A model generated the notes under the pieces. It saw only the letters and a program-made list of their open reading frames with translations, was not told where the DNA came from and did not search any database. Positions 26,294 through 35,277 of a stretch of 64,000 bases of DNA are shown piece by piece (the stretch's first letter is position 1; each line of letters opens with the position of its first letter). Where the stretch lies: assembly GCA_947305065.1 (NCBI GenBank), contig CAMZCT010000004.1, positions 1 to 64,000 of the forward strand, in the 5' to 3' direction. This DNA is from an uncultured Mycoplasmatota bacterium (lineage in GTDB: Bacteria; Bacillota_I; Bacilli_A; RF39; UBA660). Made by a program: the position numbers and the translations under genes.

Positions 26294-28050
26294 TAAAACT
26301 ATTTAAAAACTTAGAGAAGAAAGATCTATTAATTGCTTTAATCATTGTAATATTAGTAATATTCTCAGTATTTCTAGATTTAAAAATGCCAGAATATATG
26401 AGTGATATAACAGTACTTGTGCAAACTGATGGTAGTACAATGAAAGAAATATTGGTTGCTGGCGCTCACATGATGGCTTGTGCATTTGGTAGCTTGTTTT
26501 GTACGATAGTAGTTGGTTACTTTTCTTCATTATTATCGGCTAGATTTTCTAGAACAATTAGAAGAAAATTATTTGCTAAAGTTGAAGATTTTGGTTTAGC
26601 AGAAATTAAAAAGTTTCATACTAGTAGTTTAATAACACGTACAACTAATGATGTAACTCAAATAGAAATGTTGGTAGCTATGGGATTACAATTACTAATC
26701 AAGTCACCAGTAATGGCAGTTTGGGCTTTAATGAAGATAATTGGTAAGAGTGCAGCATTAAGTTCTGTTACGGCGATAGGTGTAGTAATAATAGTTATTA
26801 CTAATTTGATAATTATAAGTATTGTTACACCAAGATTCGTTAAAATACAAAAACTTACAGATAATATAAATGGGGTAACTAGAGAAAATATTACTGGTAT
26901 TAGAGTAATAAGGGCATTTAATGCAGAAAAGTTTGAACAAAAACGTTTTGATAATGTTAATGATAAATTAACGGGTATTCATTTAAAAATCACAAGAACT
27001 TTTGCTTTAATGGATCCAATAATGAATTTTGTGATGCATTTTCAACATCTAGCTATATATGTAGTTGGAGCAATACTAATTATGTCAGCTGGACTTTTTG
27101 ATAAAATTACAATATTCAGTAATATGGTCGTTTTCTCTTCTTGGGGAATTCAAGTAATTATATCATTCTTAATGTTAACGATGATATTTATGATCTTACC
27201 ACGTGCTAGAGTTTCAGCAATGCGTATAAATGAGGTGTTAGAAGAAGAAGTATCTGTTAAATCTGGTGGATTCTCTGGTAATACAGGTGAAAAAGGAACA
27301 GTTGAATTTAAAAATGTTAGTTTCAAATATCCAGATGCTGATGAATATGTCTTAAAAGATATATCATTTAAAGCTAATAAAGGAGAAACTGTAGCTTTTA
27401 TAGGTTCTACTGGTTCAGGTAAATCAACTTTAATTAATTTAATACCAAGATTATATGATGTGACTGATGGAGAAGTATTAGTAGATGGAGTAAATGTTAA
27501 AGAATATAAATTAGAAGCATTAAATAATAAGATAGGTTATATACCACAAACGGCAGTAATGTTTACTGGATCTGTAAAAGAAAATGTAGCATATGGAGAT
27601 AATGGTCGAGAAAAACCATCTTTAGATAAAATAAAAGGTGCTATTAGAGTAGCTCAAGCTAAAGAATTTGTGGAAAAAATGGATGATAAATATGAAGCTC
27701 ATATTGCTCGTGGAGGAACAAATGTATCTGGTGGTCAGAAACAAAGATTATCTATTGCTAGAGCAATAGCTAGAGATCCAGAAATTTATATATTTGATGA
27801 TTCTTTCTCAGCATTAGATTATAAAACTGATGCTACACTTAGAAAAGAACTAAAAAAATATACTAAAGAAGCAACTAGTATGATTGTAGCTCAAAGAATA
27901 GGTACAATAATGAATGCTGATAAAATAGTAGTATTAGATAAAGGTAAATGTGTGGGGGTTGGAACACATAAAGAGTTACTTAAGACTTGTAAGGTGTATA
28001 AAGAAATAGCCTTATCACAACTTAGTGAGGAGGAATTAAATAATGCATAG
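26290..28050 (+). CDS. ABC exporter subunit with degenerate nucleotide site (heterodimer half 1)
   Basis: A 586-aa half-transporter: six TM helices (to about 310), then a nucleotide-binding domain with Walker A GSTGSGKST (372-380), signature VSGGQ (about 478-482), but Walker B FDD instead of FDE, and AQR where the H-loop His is expected (about 534). Loss of both catalytic residues marks it as the degenerate half of a heterodimeric exporter such as BmrCD, LmrCD or TM287/288. It overlaps the partner gene by 8 bases. Likely substrates are drugs, lipids or peptides; none can be specified. Confidence 0.9.
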   Translation: MIKLFKNLEKKDLLIALIIVILVIFSVFLDLKMPEYMSDITVLVQTDGSTMKEILVAGAHMMACAFGSLFCTIVVGYFSSLLSARFSRTIRRKLFAKVEDFGLAEIKKFHTSSLITRTTNDVTQIEMLVAMGLQLLIKSPVMAVWALMKIIGKSAALSSVTAIGVVIIVITNLIIISIVTPRFVKIQKLTDNINGVTRENITGIRVIRAFNAEKFEQKRFDNVNDKLTGIHLKITRTFALMDPIMNFVMHFQHLAIYVVGAILIMSAGLFDKITIFSNMVVFSSWGIQVIISFLMLTMIFMILPRARVSAMRINEVLEEEVSVKSGGFSGNTGEKGTVEFKNVSFKYPDADEYVLKDISFKANKGETVAFIGSTGSGKSTLINLIPRLYDVTDGEVLVDGVNVKEYKLEALNNKIGYIPQTAVMFTGSVKENVAYGDNGREKPSLDKIKGAIRVAQAKEFVEKMDDKYEAHIARGGTNVSGGQKQRLSIARAIARDPEIYIFDDSFSALDYKTDATLRKELKKYTKEATSMIVAQRIGTIMNADKIVVLDKGKCVGVGTHKELLKTCKVYKEIALSQLSEEELNNA

Positions 28051-30088
28051 ACAAAGAGAAGTAGAAAAAGTAAATGATTTTAAAGGAACGGTATTACGTT
28101 TATTTAAAAACTTAGATAAATGGAGAATACCACTAATAATATCAATATTCTTGGCGATGTTGGCAGCTATATTATCTACTATTGGTCCTAACAAACTTGC
28201 TGATGTTACTGATGTAATTACAGGGGGAATTAAACCTCGTACAGAATATATAGAAAAGATAACGAAAGAAATATATCTAAATAGTAATTTAATGACTTTG
28301 AATGTTGATTATAAAGAATTAACTAAGAAAGATAAATTAGAATTAGTAAATGAATTTAAATTTGAAGGGGTAACAATTACTAAAGAAGATCAAGTAGTAT
28401 TCTTAGATATTTTAAGTACAATGGATAAGGATAATGTTGATGAAAAATCTTTAGCTAAGTTAGATAAAGTACCTAAATCTATTAAAGGCTTTATTGAACC
28501 TAAAATGGATACACAAGAGCTTAGATATAGAGCAATAGTACTTGGAGTAATATATTTACTTAATTCCATATTTACATATGCTGAAGGAGTTATAATGGCA
28601 TATGTAGGAATAGGTTATTCAAAGAAATTAAGAAAAGATATTAGTGGTAAAATAAATAGATTACCATTAAAATATTTTGATACTCATGAAACAGGAGATG
28701 TATTATCACGTGTTACAAATGATGTTGATACGATAGGTATTAATATGAGTAATGATATTACTTCTTTAGTAAGTAATGGAACTTTGTTCTTAGGTTCCAT
28801 AGTTATGATGTTTGTTACTAATTATATAATGGCTTTAACTGCAATAGCTTCTAGTATACTTGGATTTATTTTGTCATTTATACTACTAAAAATAAGTCAA
28901 AAATATTTTGTAAGGCGTCAGAAAGAACTAGGAGATTTAAATGGTCATATAGAAGAAATATATTCTGGTCATAATGTAGTAAAAGCTTATAATGGTGAAA
29001 AAGAAGCAATGGAAGAATTTGATCGTATTAATAATAATCTTTATGATTGTAATAGAAAGAGTCAATTCTTATCGGGTATTATGCAACCAATTATGCATTT
29101 TATAGGTAATTTTGGTTATGTGGCTGTATGTGTTGTGGGAGCAATACTAGTTATGAATGGTAAAACAACTTTTGGAGTTATAGTAGCATTTATGATATAT
29201 GTAAGATTATTTACAAATCCGTTGTCTAGAATAGCTCAAGCTATGACAACTTTACAGTCTATAGCAGCAGCTGGAGAACGTGTATTTGAATTTATGGATG
29301 AAGAAGAATTAAGTGATGAATCTAATTTAAATGAAAAACTATCTAGAAAAAAAGCTAAAGGAAATATTGAATTTAAAAATGTTAGATTCGGTTATAAAGA
29401 AGATAGAGTTATTATTAAGAACTTTAGTGCTGATGTTAAATCTGGTCAAAAAATAGCAATAGTTGGACCAACTGGTGCTGGTAAAACAACTATGGTAAAC
29501 TTACTTATGAAGTTTTATGAAATAAATGATGGAGATATCTTGATTGATGGAAAATCTATTAAAGAATTAAAAAGAGAGAATATACATGATTTATTTGTAA
29601 TGGTATTACAGGATACTTGGTTATTTGATGGAACTATTAAAGAAAATATTAAGTTTAATAGAAAAAATATCTCTGATGAAGAAATATGGGATGTATGTAA
29701 AGTAGTGGGAATAGATCATTTTATAAAAACTCTTCCTAATGGATTAGATTCTGACGTAGGAGATAACAATACGATATCTTCTGGACAGAAACAGTTATTA
29801 ACTATTGCAAGAGGTATGTTAGAAAATGCCCCATTTCTAATCTTGGATGAAGCAACTAGTAATGTTGATACAAGAACAGAAGAATTAGTGCAAAAAGCAA
29901 TGGATAAATTAACGGAAGGAAGAACTTCATTTATAATTGCACATAGATTATCAACAATCAAAAATGCAGATCTGATACTTGTTATGGATAATGGTAATAT
30001 TATTGAACAAGGTACACATAATGAACTTATGAAGAAAAAAGATGGTTTCTATGCTAAATTATATAATAGTCAGTTCGAAATAAACTAA
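28043..30088 (+). CDS. ABC exporter subunit with canonical catalytic residues (heterodimer half 2)
   Basis: A 681-aa protein. A ~105-residue extracytoplasmic insertion lies between TM1 and TM2 (about 62-165). The nucleotide domain has Walker A GPTGAGKTT, Walker B LILDEATS with the catalytic Glu, and IIAHRLST with the H-loop His. Its signature is ISSGQKQ rather than SGGQ, which fits: in such heterodimers the weak site combines Walker A/B of one half with the signature of the other. The ribosome site GAGGAGG lies inside the partner gene. A strong terminator ends the operon. Confidence 0.92.
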   Translation: MHRQREVEKVNDFKGTVLRLFKNLDKWRIPLIISIFLAMLAAILSTIGPNKLADVTDVITGGIKPRTEYIEKITKEIYLNSNLMTLNVDYKELTKKDKLELVNEFKFEGVTITKEDQVVFLDILSTMDKDNVDEKSLAKLDKVPKSIKGFIEPKMDTQELRYRAIVLGVIYLLNSIFTYAEGVIMAYVGIGYSKKLRKDISGKINRLPLKYFDTHETGDVLSRVTNDVDTIGINMSNDITSLVSNGTLFLGSIVMMFVTNYIMALTAIASSILGFILSFILLKISQKYFVRRQKELGDLNGHIEEIYSGHNVVKAYNGEKEAMEEFDRINNNLYDCNRKSQFLSGIMQPIMHFIGNFGYVAVCVVGAILVMNGKTTFGVIVAFMIYVRLFTNPLSRIAQAMTTLQSIAAAGERVFEFMDEEELSDESNLNEKLSRKKAKGNIEFKNVRFGYKEDRVIIKNFSADVKSGQKIAIVGPTGAGKTTMVNLLMKFYEINDGDILIDGKSIKELKRENIHDLFVMVLQDTWLFDGTIKENIKFNRKNISDEEIWDVCKVVGIDHFIKTLPNGLDSDVGDNNTISSGQKQLLTIARGMLENAPFLILDEATSNVDTRTEELVQKAMDKLTEGRTSFIIAHRLSTIKNADLILVMDNGNIIEQGTHNELMKKKDGFYAKLYNSQFEIN

Positions 30089-30112
30089 AGACTTTGGTCT
30101 TTAGTTTTTATT
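30083..30112 (+). terminator. Terminator of the ABC operon
   Basis: AAACTAAAGAC-TTTG-GTCTTTAGTTT with a T-run; the stem begins within the last codons. Confidence 0.88.
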
Positions 30113-30182
30113 TTTGCTTATAAATAATATGTGTAGAAAAATATAAATAATTATGGTACTATTTTAGTGAGAGTGATAGTAT

Positions 30183-30413
30183 ATGGGTGAAAAAGAGTTT
30201 ATTGATGGGGAAAGAGAGATAAGAAAAAAATATGATTTGTTATTATTAGTTGAATTATTAAATTTTTATTATAAGAATACAGATAGATTTGAAGTTAAGA
30301 ATGTGGTTAATAGTTTACATGATGCGGTAATATATGACTATAAAGAAAAGGAAGAATTAATAGAAGAAGCTAAAAAGATAGTAAAGGAAAAATATGGTAT
30401 AGAATTGGACTAA
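30183..30413 (+). CDS. Hypothetical small helical protein, 76 aa
   Basis: Not recognised. Acidic and all-helical, with no membrane segment. GAGAGTGAT precedes the ATG and a terminator follows directly, so it is a single-gene unit. Codon use matches the neighbours. A small regulator or antitoxin is possible, but nothing in the sequence shows it. Confidence 0.55.
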   Translation: MGEKEFIDGEREIRKKYDLLLLVELLNFYYKNTDRFEVKNVVNSLHDAVIYDYKEKEELIEEAKKIVKEKYGIELD

Positions 30414-30442
30414 GAAAGTAAAAGTTGAACTTTCTTTTTTTT
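30412..30442 (+). terminator. Rho-independent terminator
   Basis: AAGAAAGT and ACTTTCTT pair across nine bases, followed by eight T; the stem overlaps the stop codon. Confidence 0.75.
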
Positions 30443-30474
30443 GTGATACAATATCTTTTGTCAGTGGTGAGAAT

Positions 30475-31431
30475 ATGAAAAATATTGATAGAATTAAACT
30501 ATCTAATTTGATATATGACACTATTTTACATAGACAATGTGTGCTTAGAAGTGGTAAATATTTAGCTACAGAGTTATATAATAATGGTGAAATGGAGTTA
30601 GCTAATCAACTTATTGAGAATTGCTTAGTACATGATATATCAAAATTAGAAGATATAAGAGAATTTGCTGCTTTAGCTTCAATAATAGACCAAAAAAAAG
30701 ATATGCAAGATATTAAACATGTATTAACTGATACGCAGAAGAGCATGATAGAGTTACATTGGGAGAATAATGCTCATCATCCTGAACATTATAATTCTCC
30801 TAATGAGATGCCGCATATTTTTTTACTAGAAATGGCTTGTGATTTACATGCTAGAAGTAAACAATGGAAAACAAATCCAGTAGAGTATTTAAGTTGCCAA
30901 CAAGATATTAGATATCATTTTGATAATAGTCACTACACTTATTTAAATGATCATTTACGTATGTTAGAAGAAGCAGCTATAGATGATGGCTATATTGATA
31001 TTTTCAATACTAATATTGGCTTATTATTTATATCTCAAGATCCGGTTGTTAAACATTTAGAAAACTTTTTTGATACTAGTTATTTAAGTAGAATAGAAAC
31101 AGAAAGATTGTTATTGGATAAATCACCAAAATCTGATTTTTCATCTATTATATATACGATGAAACAAAAAGATACAGAAAAGACTATTGGGGAAATAACA
31201 ATACTATGTAATGGTAAAATTTATTATATAATACCAAGTATTTATAGTAATCAAAACTATATTAAAGAAGTATTATTGAAATTTAAAGATATAATTAAAA
31301 GAAGAGAGTTATCTTTGGAAATAGGAAAAACAAATTTGTCAGATCAACAAATGGCTAATGAATTAGGCTTTATTCCTACAGAAGATTCTTTAGAAGGTAT
31401 TAGAACTTATAAATTTATTAAAGAAAGTTAA
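30475..31431 (+). CDS. DUF5662 family protein with a C-terminal GNAT-like region
   Basis: A 318-aa protein. The first ~185 residues match DUF5662 by eye: an HD-like helical domain with LVHDISKLE, HWENNAHHPEHYN and EMACDLHARS, likely metal ligands. The family is often carried by phages and bacteria and has no known function. Residues about 205-318 (ETERLLLDKS, KTIGEITILC, ELSLEIGKTN, MANELGFI) look like a reduced GNAT domain without a clear acetyl-CoA loop, so it may not be active. Single gene, closed by a bidirectional terminator. Confidence 0.7.
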   Translation: MKNIDRIKLSNLIYDTILHRQCVLRSGKYLATELYNNGEMELANQLIENCLVHDISKLEDIREFAALASIIDQKKDMQDIKHVLTDTQKSMIELHWENNAHHPEHYNSPNEMPHIFLLEMACDLHARSKQWKTNPVEYLSCQQDIRYHFDNSHYTYLNDHLRMLEEAAIDDGYIDIFNTNIGLLFISQDPVVKHLENFFDTSYLSRIETERLLLDKSPKSDFSSIIYTMKQKDTEKTIGEITILCNGKIYYIIPSIYSNQNYIKEVLLKFKDIIKRRELSLEIGKTNLSDQQMANELGFIPTEDSLEGIRTYKFIKES

Positions 31432-31455
31432 AAGAAGTCAAATTAGACTTCTTTT
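31430..31455. terminator. Bidirectional terminator
   Basis: AAAAGAAGTC and GACTTCTTTT pair perfectly; it overlaps the ends of both convergent genes. Confidence 0.85.
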
Positions 31456-32372
31456 ATTTTGTCTCCTTGGTATATATCTCTTTTTTTCATTTCTTTATCT
31501 ATATCATTTAATACAACGAATTTCTTTAATAACCAAGTTGGTTCTATTAGATCTTCTTTTTTAGGGTCACCGGTAATACGATGTATAACTATTTCTGGTT
31601 TTAAGTATTCTAACTGTTCACATACAATATCTATATATTCATCTTTAGTAAGTATATGAAAAGGATTAGAATTATAATAATCAGCTAAATCCGTATCTTT
31701 AATAATATGAAGCATATGAATTTTAATGCCGTCAATATTTAGTTTATTTAAGTATTTAACTGTTTCTATCATATCTTTTTTAGATTCATTCGGTAATCCA
31801 TTAATAATATGAACAATTACTTTGATATTTCTTTTTTGTAATTCTTTTACAGCTTTTTCAAAATTAGTTAAATCATGACCTCTATTAATAAATTTTAAAG
31901 TTTTATTATGGATACTTTGTAATCCTAATTCGACAATTAAATCAGTTCTTTTATTTAAATCTTCTAAATAATCATAACATTCTTCTGATATAGCATCACT
32001 TCTAGTAGCTATATTTAAACCAACGACATTAGGGAGATTAATAATTGTTTCAAATTTTTCTTTTAGTACCTTAACAGGAGCATAAGTGTTAGTATTAGCT
32101 TGGAAATAACCTATATAATAACTATCTGGCCATTTATGCTCCATTATTTCTTTTATTTCGTTAAATTGGGTGATTAAATCTTTTTCTTGATTGCCAGCAA
32201 AATCTCCAGATCCTAATCTAGAACAAAAGATACAACCTTTACCATCTTTTATCTTATTAGGGCAGCTAAAACCAGCATTTAAGGAGACTTTAAAAGTCTT
32301 CTTACCATATTTATTTTTAAAATAGTAATTGAGTGTATGATATCTTTTATTATCTAAAGTATATTGAAACAT
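31443..32372 (-). CDS. Radical SAM protein, TIGR01212/YtqA type
   Basis: About 309 aa. The iron-sulfur binding segment FSCPNKIKDGKGCIFCS has three Cys spaced C-x8-C-x2-C as in this family, related to ELP3-type radical SAM enzymes. GYFQANTNTYAP, VGLNIATRSDAI and LIVELGLQSIH are typical. YtqA-type proteins are widespread and their substrate is unknown to me. On the coding strand GGTGATTTT precedes the internal Met, so that start is preferred over the track's upstream Met. Confidence 0.88.
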   Translation of the reverse strand: MFQYTLDNKRYHTLNYYFKNKYGKKTFKVSLNAGFSCPNKIKDGKGCIFCSRLGSGDFAGNQEKDLITQFNEIKEIMEHKWPDSYYIGYFQANTNTYAPVKVLKEKFETIINLPNVVGLNIATRSDAISEECYDYLEDLNKRTDLIVELGLQSIHNKTLKFINRGHDLTNFEKAVKELQKRNIKVIVHIINGLPNESKKDMIETVKYLNKLNIDGIKIHMLHIIKDTDLADYYNSNPFHILTKDEYIDIVCEQLEYLKPEIVIHRITGDPKKEDLIEPTWLLKKFVVLNDIDKEMKKRDIYQGDKIKEV

Positions 32373-32490
32373 AAAATCACCGATCTTATTATAATACATT
32401 ATGAGGAATGATTCTATTGATACACTTGTATAAATAAATCTTTTTAAGTATAATATTTCTGTGAGTTTGCTCTTTTTGGGAGGTATTGAC

Positions 32491-34212
32491 GTGGCAAAAA
32501 AGGTTAAAACACCATGGTATAAATATTATGATGGGGTAAAAGAACATTTAAATTATCCTAATATTTCTGTTTATAAATTATTAGAAACCACAGCAAATAA
32601 GCATTTAGATTCTATTAGTTATAATTATTATGGTAATAAAAAGAGCTATAGACAGTTCTTAGAACAAATAGATGAATGTGCAAGGTCATTTAAAGCAATG
32701 GGTGTAAAAAAAGGTGATGTAATATGCATTTGTATGCCAAATACTCCCGAAGCTTTGATTGCTTTTTATGCAGTGAATAAAGTTGGAGCAGTATCTAATA
32801 TGATACATCCGCTATCATCAGAAAATGAGATTAAATACTTTATTAATCTAACACATAGTCAGTATATAGTTACAATTAATGTCTCTTTAAATAAAGTAAT
32901 TAATATAGTAGAGGATACAGGACTTAAGAATATAATACTTGTTAGTCCAGCAGATTCAATGCCTACAACAATGAAAGTTGGATATAATCTTACTGTAGGT
33001 AGAAAACTAAAATTAAGTAAGAGTCCATTAGTTATAAAATGGAAAGATTTCATAAAAAAGGGTAAGGATTATAGTAGAAGAGTAACTGGTAATGGTTATA
33101 CTGGTTCAGATTTAGCAGCCATATTATATAGTGGAGGAACTACTGGGTATCCAAAAGGTATTGAGTTAACAAATCTTAATTTTAATGCATTAGCTATTCA
33201 AAGTGTAGAAATGGTAGCAAATTTAGAACCAGAGGATAAAGTATTAGCAATAATGCCAGTATTCCATGGGTTTGGATTAGGAATATGTGTTCATTGTGTT
33301 CAATACTTTGGAGGTTGCAGTATATTACTACCACAGTTTAGTGCTAAGACATTTGTTAAATTAATTAAAAAATATAAACCTAATATTATTGCTGGAGTTC
33401 CAACATTATATGAAGCATTATTAAAGAGTGAAGGTTTAGAAAATATTGATTTGTCATTTTTAAGATTAGTAATATCAGGTGGAGATTCGTTATCGATTGA
33501 ATTAAAGAAGAAAGTTGATAAATTTCTTCATGAGCATGGGGCTAATATACAAGTTAGAGAAGGATATGGTTTAACAGAGTGTGTTACAGGAAGTTGTTTA
33601 ACACCATTAAATTATTATAGAGAAGGAAGTATAGGTATTCCTTATCCAGATACTTATTATAAAATAGTAAAAAAAGATACTATACAAGAATTACCATATG
33701 GTGAAGAAGGAGAAATATGTATAGCTGGTCCAACTGTTATGAGAGGATATTTAGGTGATCCAGTAGATACTAAAATTACTCTTAGAAAACATTATGATGG
33801 AATGACTTGGTTACATACAGGTGATTTAGGTTTTATGGATAAAGATGGTTTTGTTTATTTTAAACAAAGATTAAAGAGATTAATAGTTAGCTCAGGTTAT
33901 TGTATATACCCACAATATATAGAGAATACTATAGATTCTCATCCAGATGTGTTAATGAGTTGTGTAATAGGGATACCACATCCTTATAAACAAGAAGTTG
34001 CCAAAGCATTTATTGTATTAAGACCAGGAGTGGAGCAGAGTGATGAAATACTTCAATCTATAAAAAAATTAGTAGAAGAAAAAATAGCTAAATATTCTTG
34101 GCCATATGAATATGAATTTAGAAAAGAATTACCTAAAACCCTTGTTGGGAAGGTTGCTTTTAAAGAATTAATGAAGGAAGAACAAGAAAAGAATTCAATT
34201 ATTGAAAAATAA
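32491..34212 (+). CDS. AMP-binding acyl-adenylating enzyme (acyl-CoA synthetase-like)
   Basis: A 573-aa protein of the ANL superfamily. Motifs in order: ILYSGGTTGYPKGIELTN (phosphate loop), GVPTLYEAL, REGYGLTECV, LHTGDLGFMDKDG with the Asp that binds ribose, LKRLIVSSGYCIYPQYIE, and PKTLVGKVAFKEL with the catalytic C-terminal Lys. It activates a carboxylic acid as acyl-AMP; a CoA acceptor is most usual but an acyl carrier protein cannot be excluded. Start GTG 32491 follows TTGGGAGG; the earlier GTG of the track lies upstream of that ribosome site. tRNA-Arg follows. Confidence 0.88.
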   Translation: MAKKVKTPWYKYYDGVKEHLNYPNISVYKLLETTANKHLDSISYNYYGNKKSYRQFLEQIDECARSFKAMGVKKGDVICICMPNTPEALIAFYAVNKVGAVSNMIHPLSSENEIKYFINLTHSQYIVTINVSLNKVINIVEDTGLKNIILVSPADSMPTTMKVGYNLTVGRKLKLSKSPLVIKWKDFIKKGKDYSRRVTGNGYTGSDLAAILYSGGTTGYPKGIELTNLNFNALAIQSVEMVANLEPEDKVLAIMPVFHGFGLGICVHCVQYFGGCSILLPQFSAKTFVKLIKKYKPNIIAGVPTLYEALLKSEGLENIDLSFLRLVISGGDSLSIELKKKVDKFLHEHGANIQVREGYGLTECVTGSCLTPLNYYREGSIGIPYPDTYYKIVKKDTIQELPYGEEGEICIAGPTVMRGYLGDPVDTKITLRKHYDGMTWLHTGDLGFMDKDGFVYFKQRLKRLIVSSGYCIYPQYIENTIDSHPDVLMSCVIGIPHPYKQEVAKAFIVLRPGVEQSDEILQSIKKLVEEKIAKYSWPYEYEFRKELPKTLVGKVAFKELMKEEQEKNSIIEK

Positions 34213-34243
34213 TTGAATTTTTATTATGATAATTATGTGTTTT

Positions 34244-34318
34244 GTCTAAGTATTTCAATGGATAGAATAGTTCCCTCCGAAGGAGCTGATAGGGGTTCGA
34301 TTCCCTTCTTAGACACCA
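34244..34318 (+). tRNA. tRNA-Arg (anticodon CCG)
   Basis: A full cloverleaf: acceptor GTCTAAG/CTTAGAC with discriminator A and encoded CCA; anticodon stem GTTCC/GGAGC around the loop CTCCGAA, giving anticodon CCG (reads CGG); T arm AGGGG-TTCGATT-CCCTT. The D stem is short. It is the only tRNA gene I find in the window. Confidence 0.93.
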
Positions 34319-34322
34319 AAAT

Positions 34323-34356
34323 TAAATAACTAACTATTTAGTTATTTTTTTGTTAT
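34323..34356 (+). terminator. Terminator after tRNA-Arg
   Basis: AAATAACTAA-CTAT-TTAGTTATTT followed by T-run. Confidence 0.85.
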
Positions 34357-34379
34357 ATTTTACATAGTAGGTGAAAGAT

Positions 34380-34545
34380 ATGAAAAAATTATTAATTTTA
34401 TTATTATTTATTCCTTTCTAAAAAAATATACCATTGATGGTAATACATTTAAGGAACCTAATACTGTAGATAAATTGTATTAATTGTGTTTATAAGTGTA
34501 TTATTAATTACTTATTTAAGGAAAAGGAAGGTATTTAGATATTAA
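34380..34545 (+). pseudogene. Remnant of a small secreted/membrane protein gene
   Basis: A good ribosome site (GTAGGTGA) precedes an ATG that encodes only MKKLLILLLFIPF, a signal-peptide start, before a stop. The following bases still read as YTIDGNTFKEPNTVDKLY in one frame and LIVFISVLLITYLRKRK in another, a membrane segment with a basic end. Together this looks like a small signal-domain-TM protein broken by a stop and at least one frameshift. Confidence 0.5.
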
Positions 34546-34563
34546 GTCTAAATACTTTTTTTA
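34531..34563 (+). terminator. Rho-independent terminator
   Basis: GTATTTAGA-TATTAAG-TCTAAATAC followed by T-run; it closes the decayed gene. Confidence 0.82.
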
Positions 34564-34623
34564 TTTGCTTTTTCATTAAACTAATAGTAAACTGAAGTTA
34601 GGAAGTATAAGGGAGTATTGGTT

Positions 34624-35277
34624 ATGATTAAGTATTTTAAATATATAAAATATATATTGTTACTTGTTTTGATTATTATTCTTTTAATATATACAAATCA
34701 TAGTAAGAAAGAAATTACTATAGATGAAGTGAATAATTTGATGATAATAGCTCATAAAGAAGATGGGCTTATTTGGGGTGGTAATAATCTTTTGAATGAT
34801 AATTACTTAGTAGTATGTATAACTTGTAAGGAAAATGATAAAGATTTTATTAAAATAATGGATAAAACAAATAATTTGTATGTTTTATTGAATTATGATG
34901 AAGAAACTGATTTCTATGAAGAAAGAAATGTTTTAAATAGGGATTTAAGTAAGTATTTAAATATGAAAAATTGGGATAAAGTTGTTACTCATAATGAGGA
35001 AGGGGAATATGGTAGTAATCAGCATGTCATTATAAATAGTTATGTAAAAAAACTAATAAATAATAAAGATATTTTATACTATTTTAATAAATATTATACA
35101 AATGATAATCTTGAGGAAAACAGTTATTATTTTTATAAATTAGGTGGTAAAGATATAGATAAAAAAATAAAAATAATTGGTATGTTGAATGATTTGGAAT
35201 ATGTAAATGAGTTTAAACATATTATTCCATATGAAGAGTTTATTCCTTATGAAGAATGGAGGAATAAATATGAATAA
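34624..35277 (+). CDS. Membrane-anchored PIG-L/LmbE-like deacetylase
   Basis: A 217-aa protein. One N-terminal TM segment (about 8-24) anchors the domain outside the cell. The PIG-L zinc pattern is recognisable though altered: MIIAHKEDG in place of AHPDDE keeps the ligand His44 and Asp47 but has Glu46 where the catalytic Asp is usual; WGGNNLL follows; VVTHNEEGEYGSNQH gives the third His (134). The family removes N-acetyl groups from GlcNAc-type substrates, so a glycan substrate is inferred. GGGAG selects ATG 34624. The last 8 bases overlap the YfhO-like gene. Confidence 0.7.
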   Translation: MIKYFKYIKYILLLVLIIILLIYTNHSKKEITIDEVNNLMIIAHKEDGLIWGGNNLLNDNYLVVCITCKENDKDFIKIMDKTNNLYVLLNYDEETDFYEERNVLNRDLSKYLNMKNWDKVVTHNEEGEYGSNQHVIINSYVKKLINNKDILYYFNKYYTNDNLEENSYYFYKLGGKDIDKKIKIIGMLNDLEYVNEFKHIIPYEEFIPYEEWRNKYE

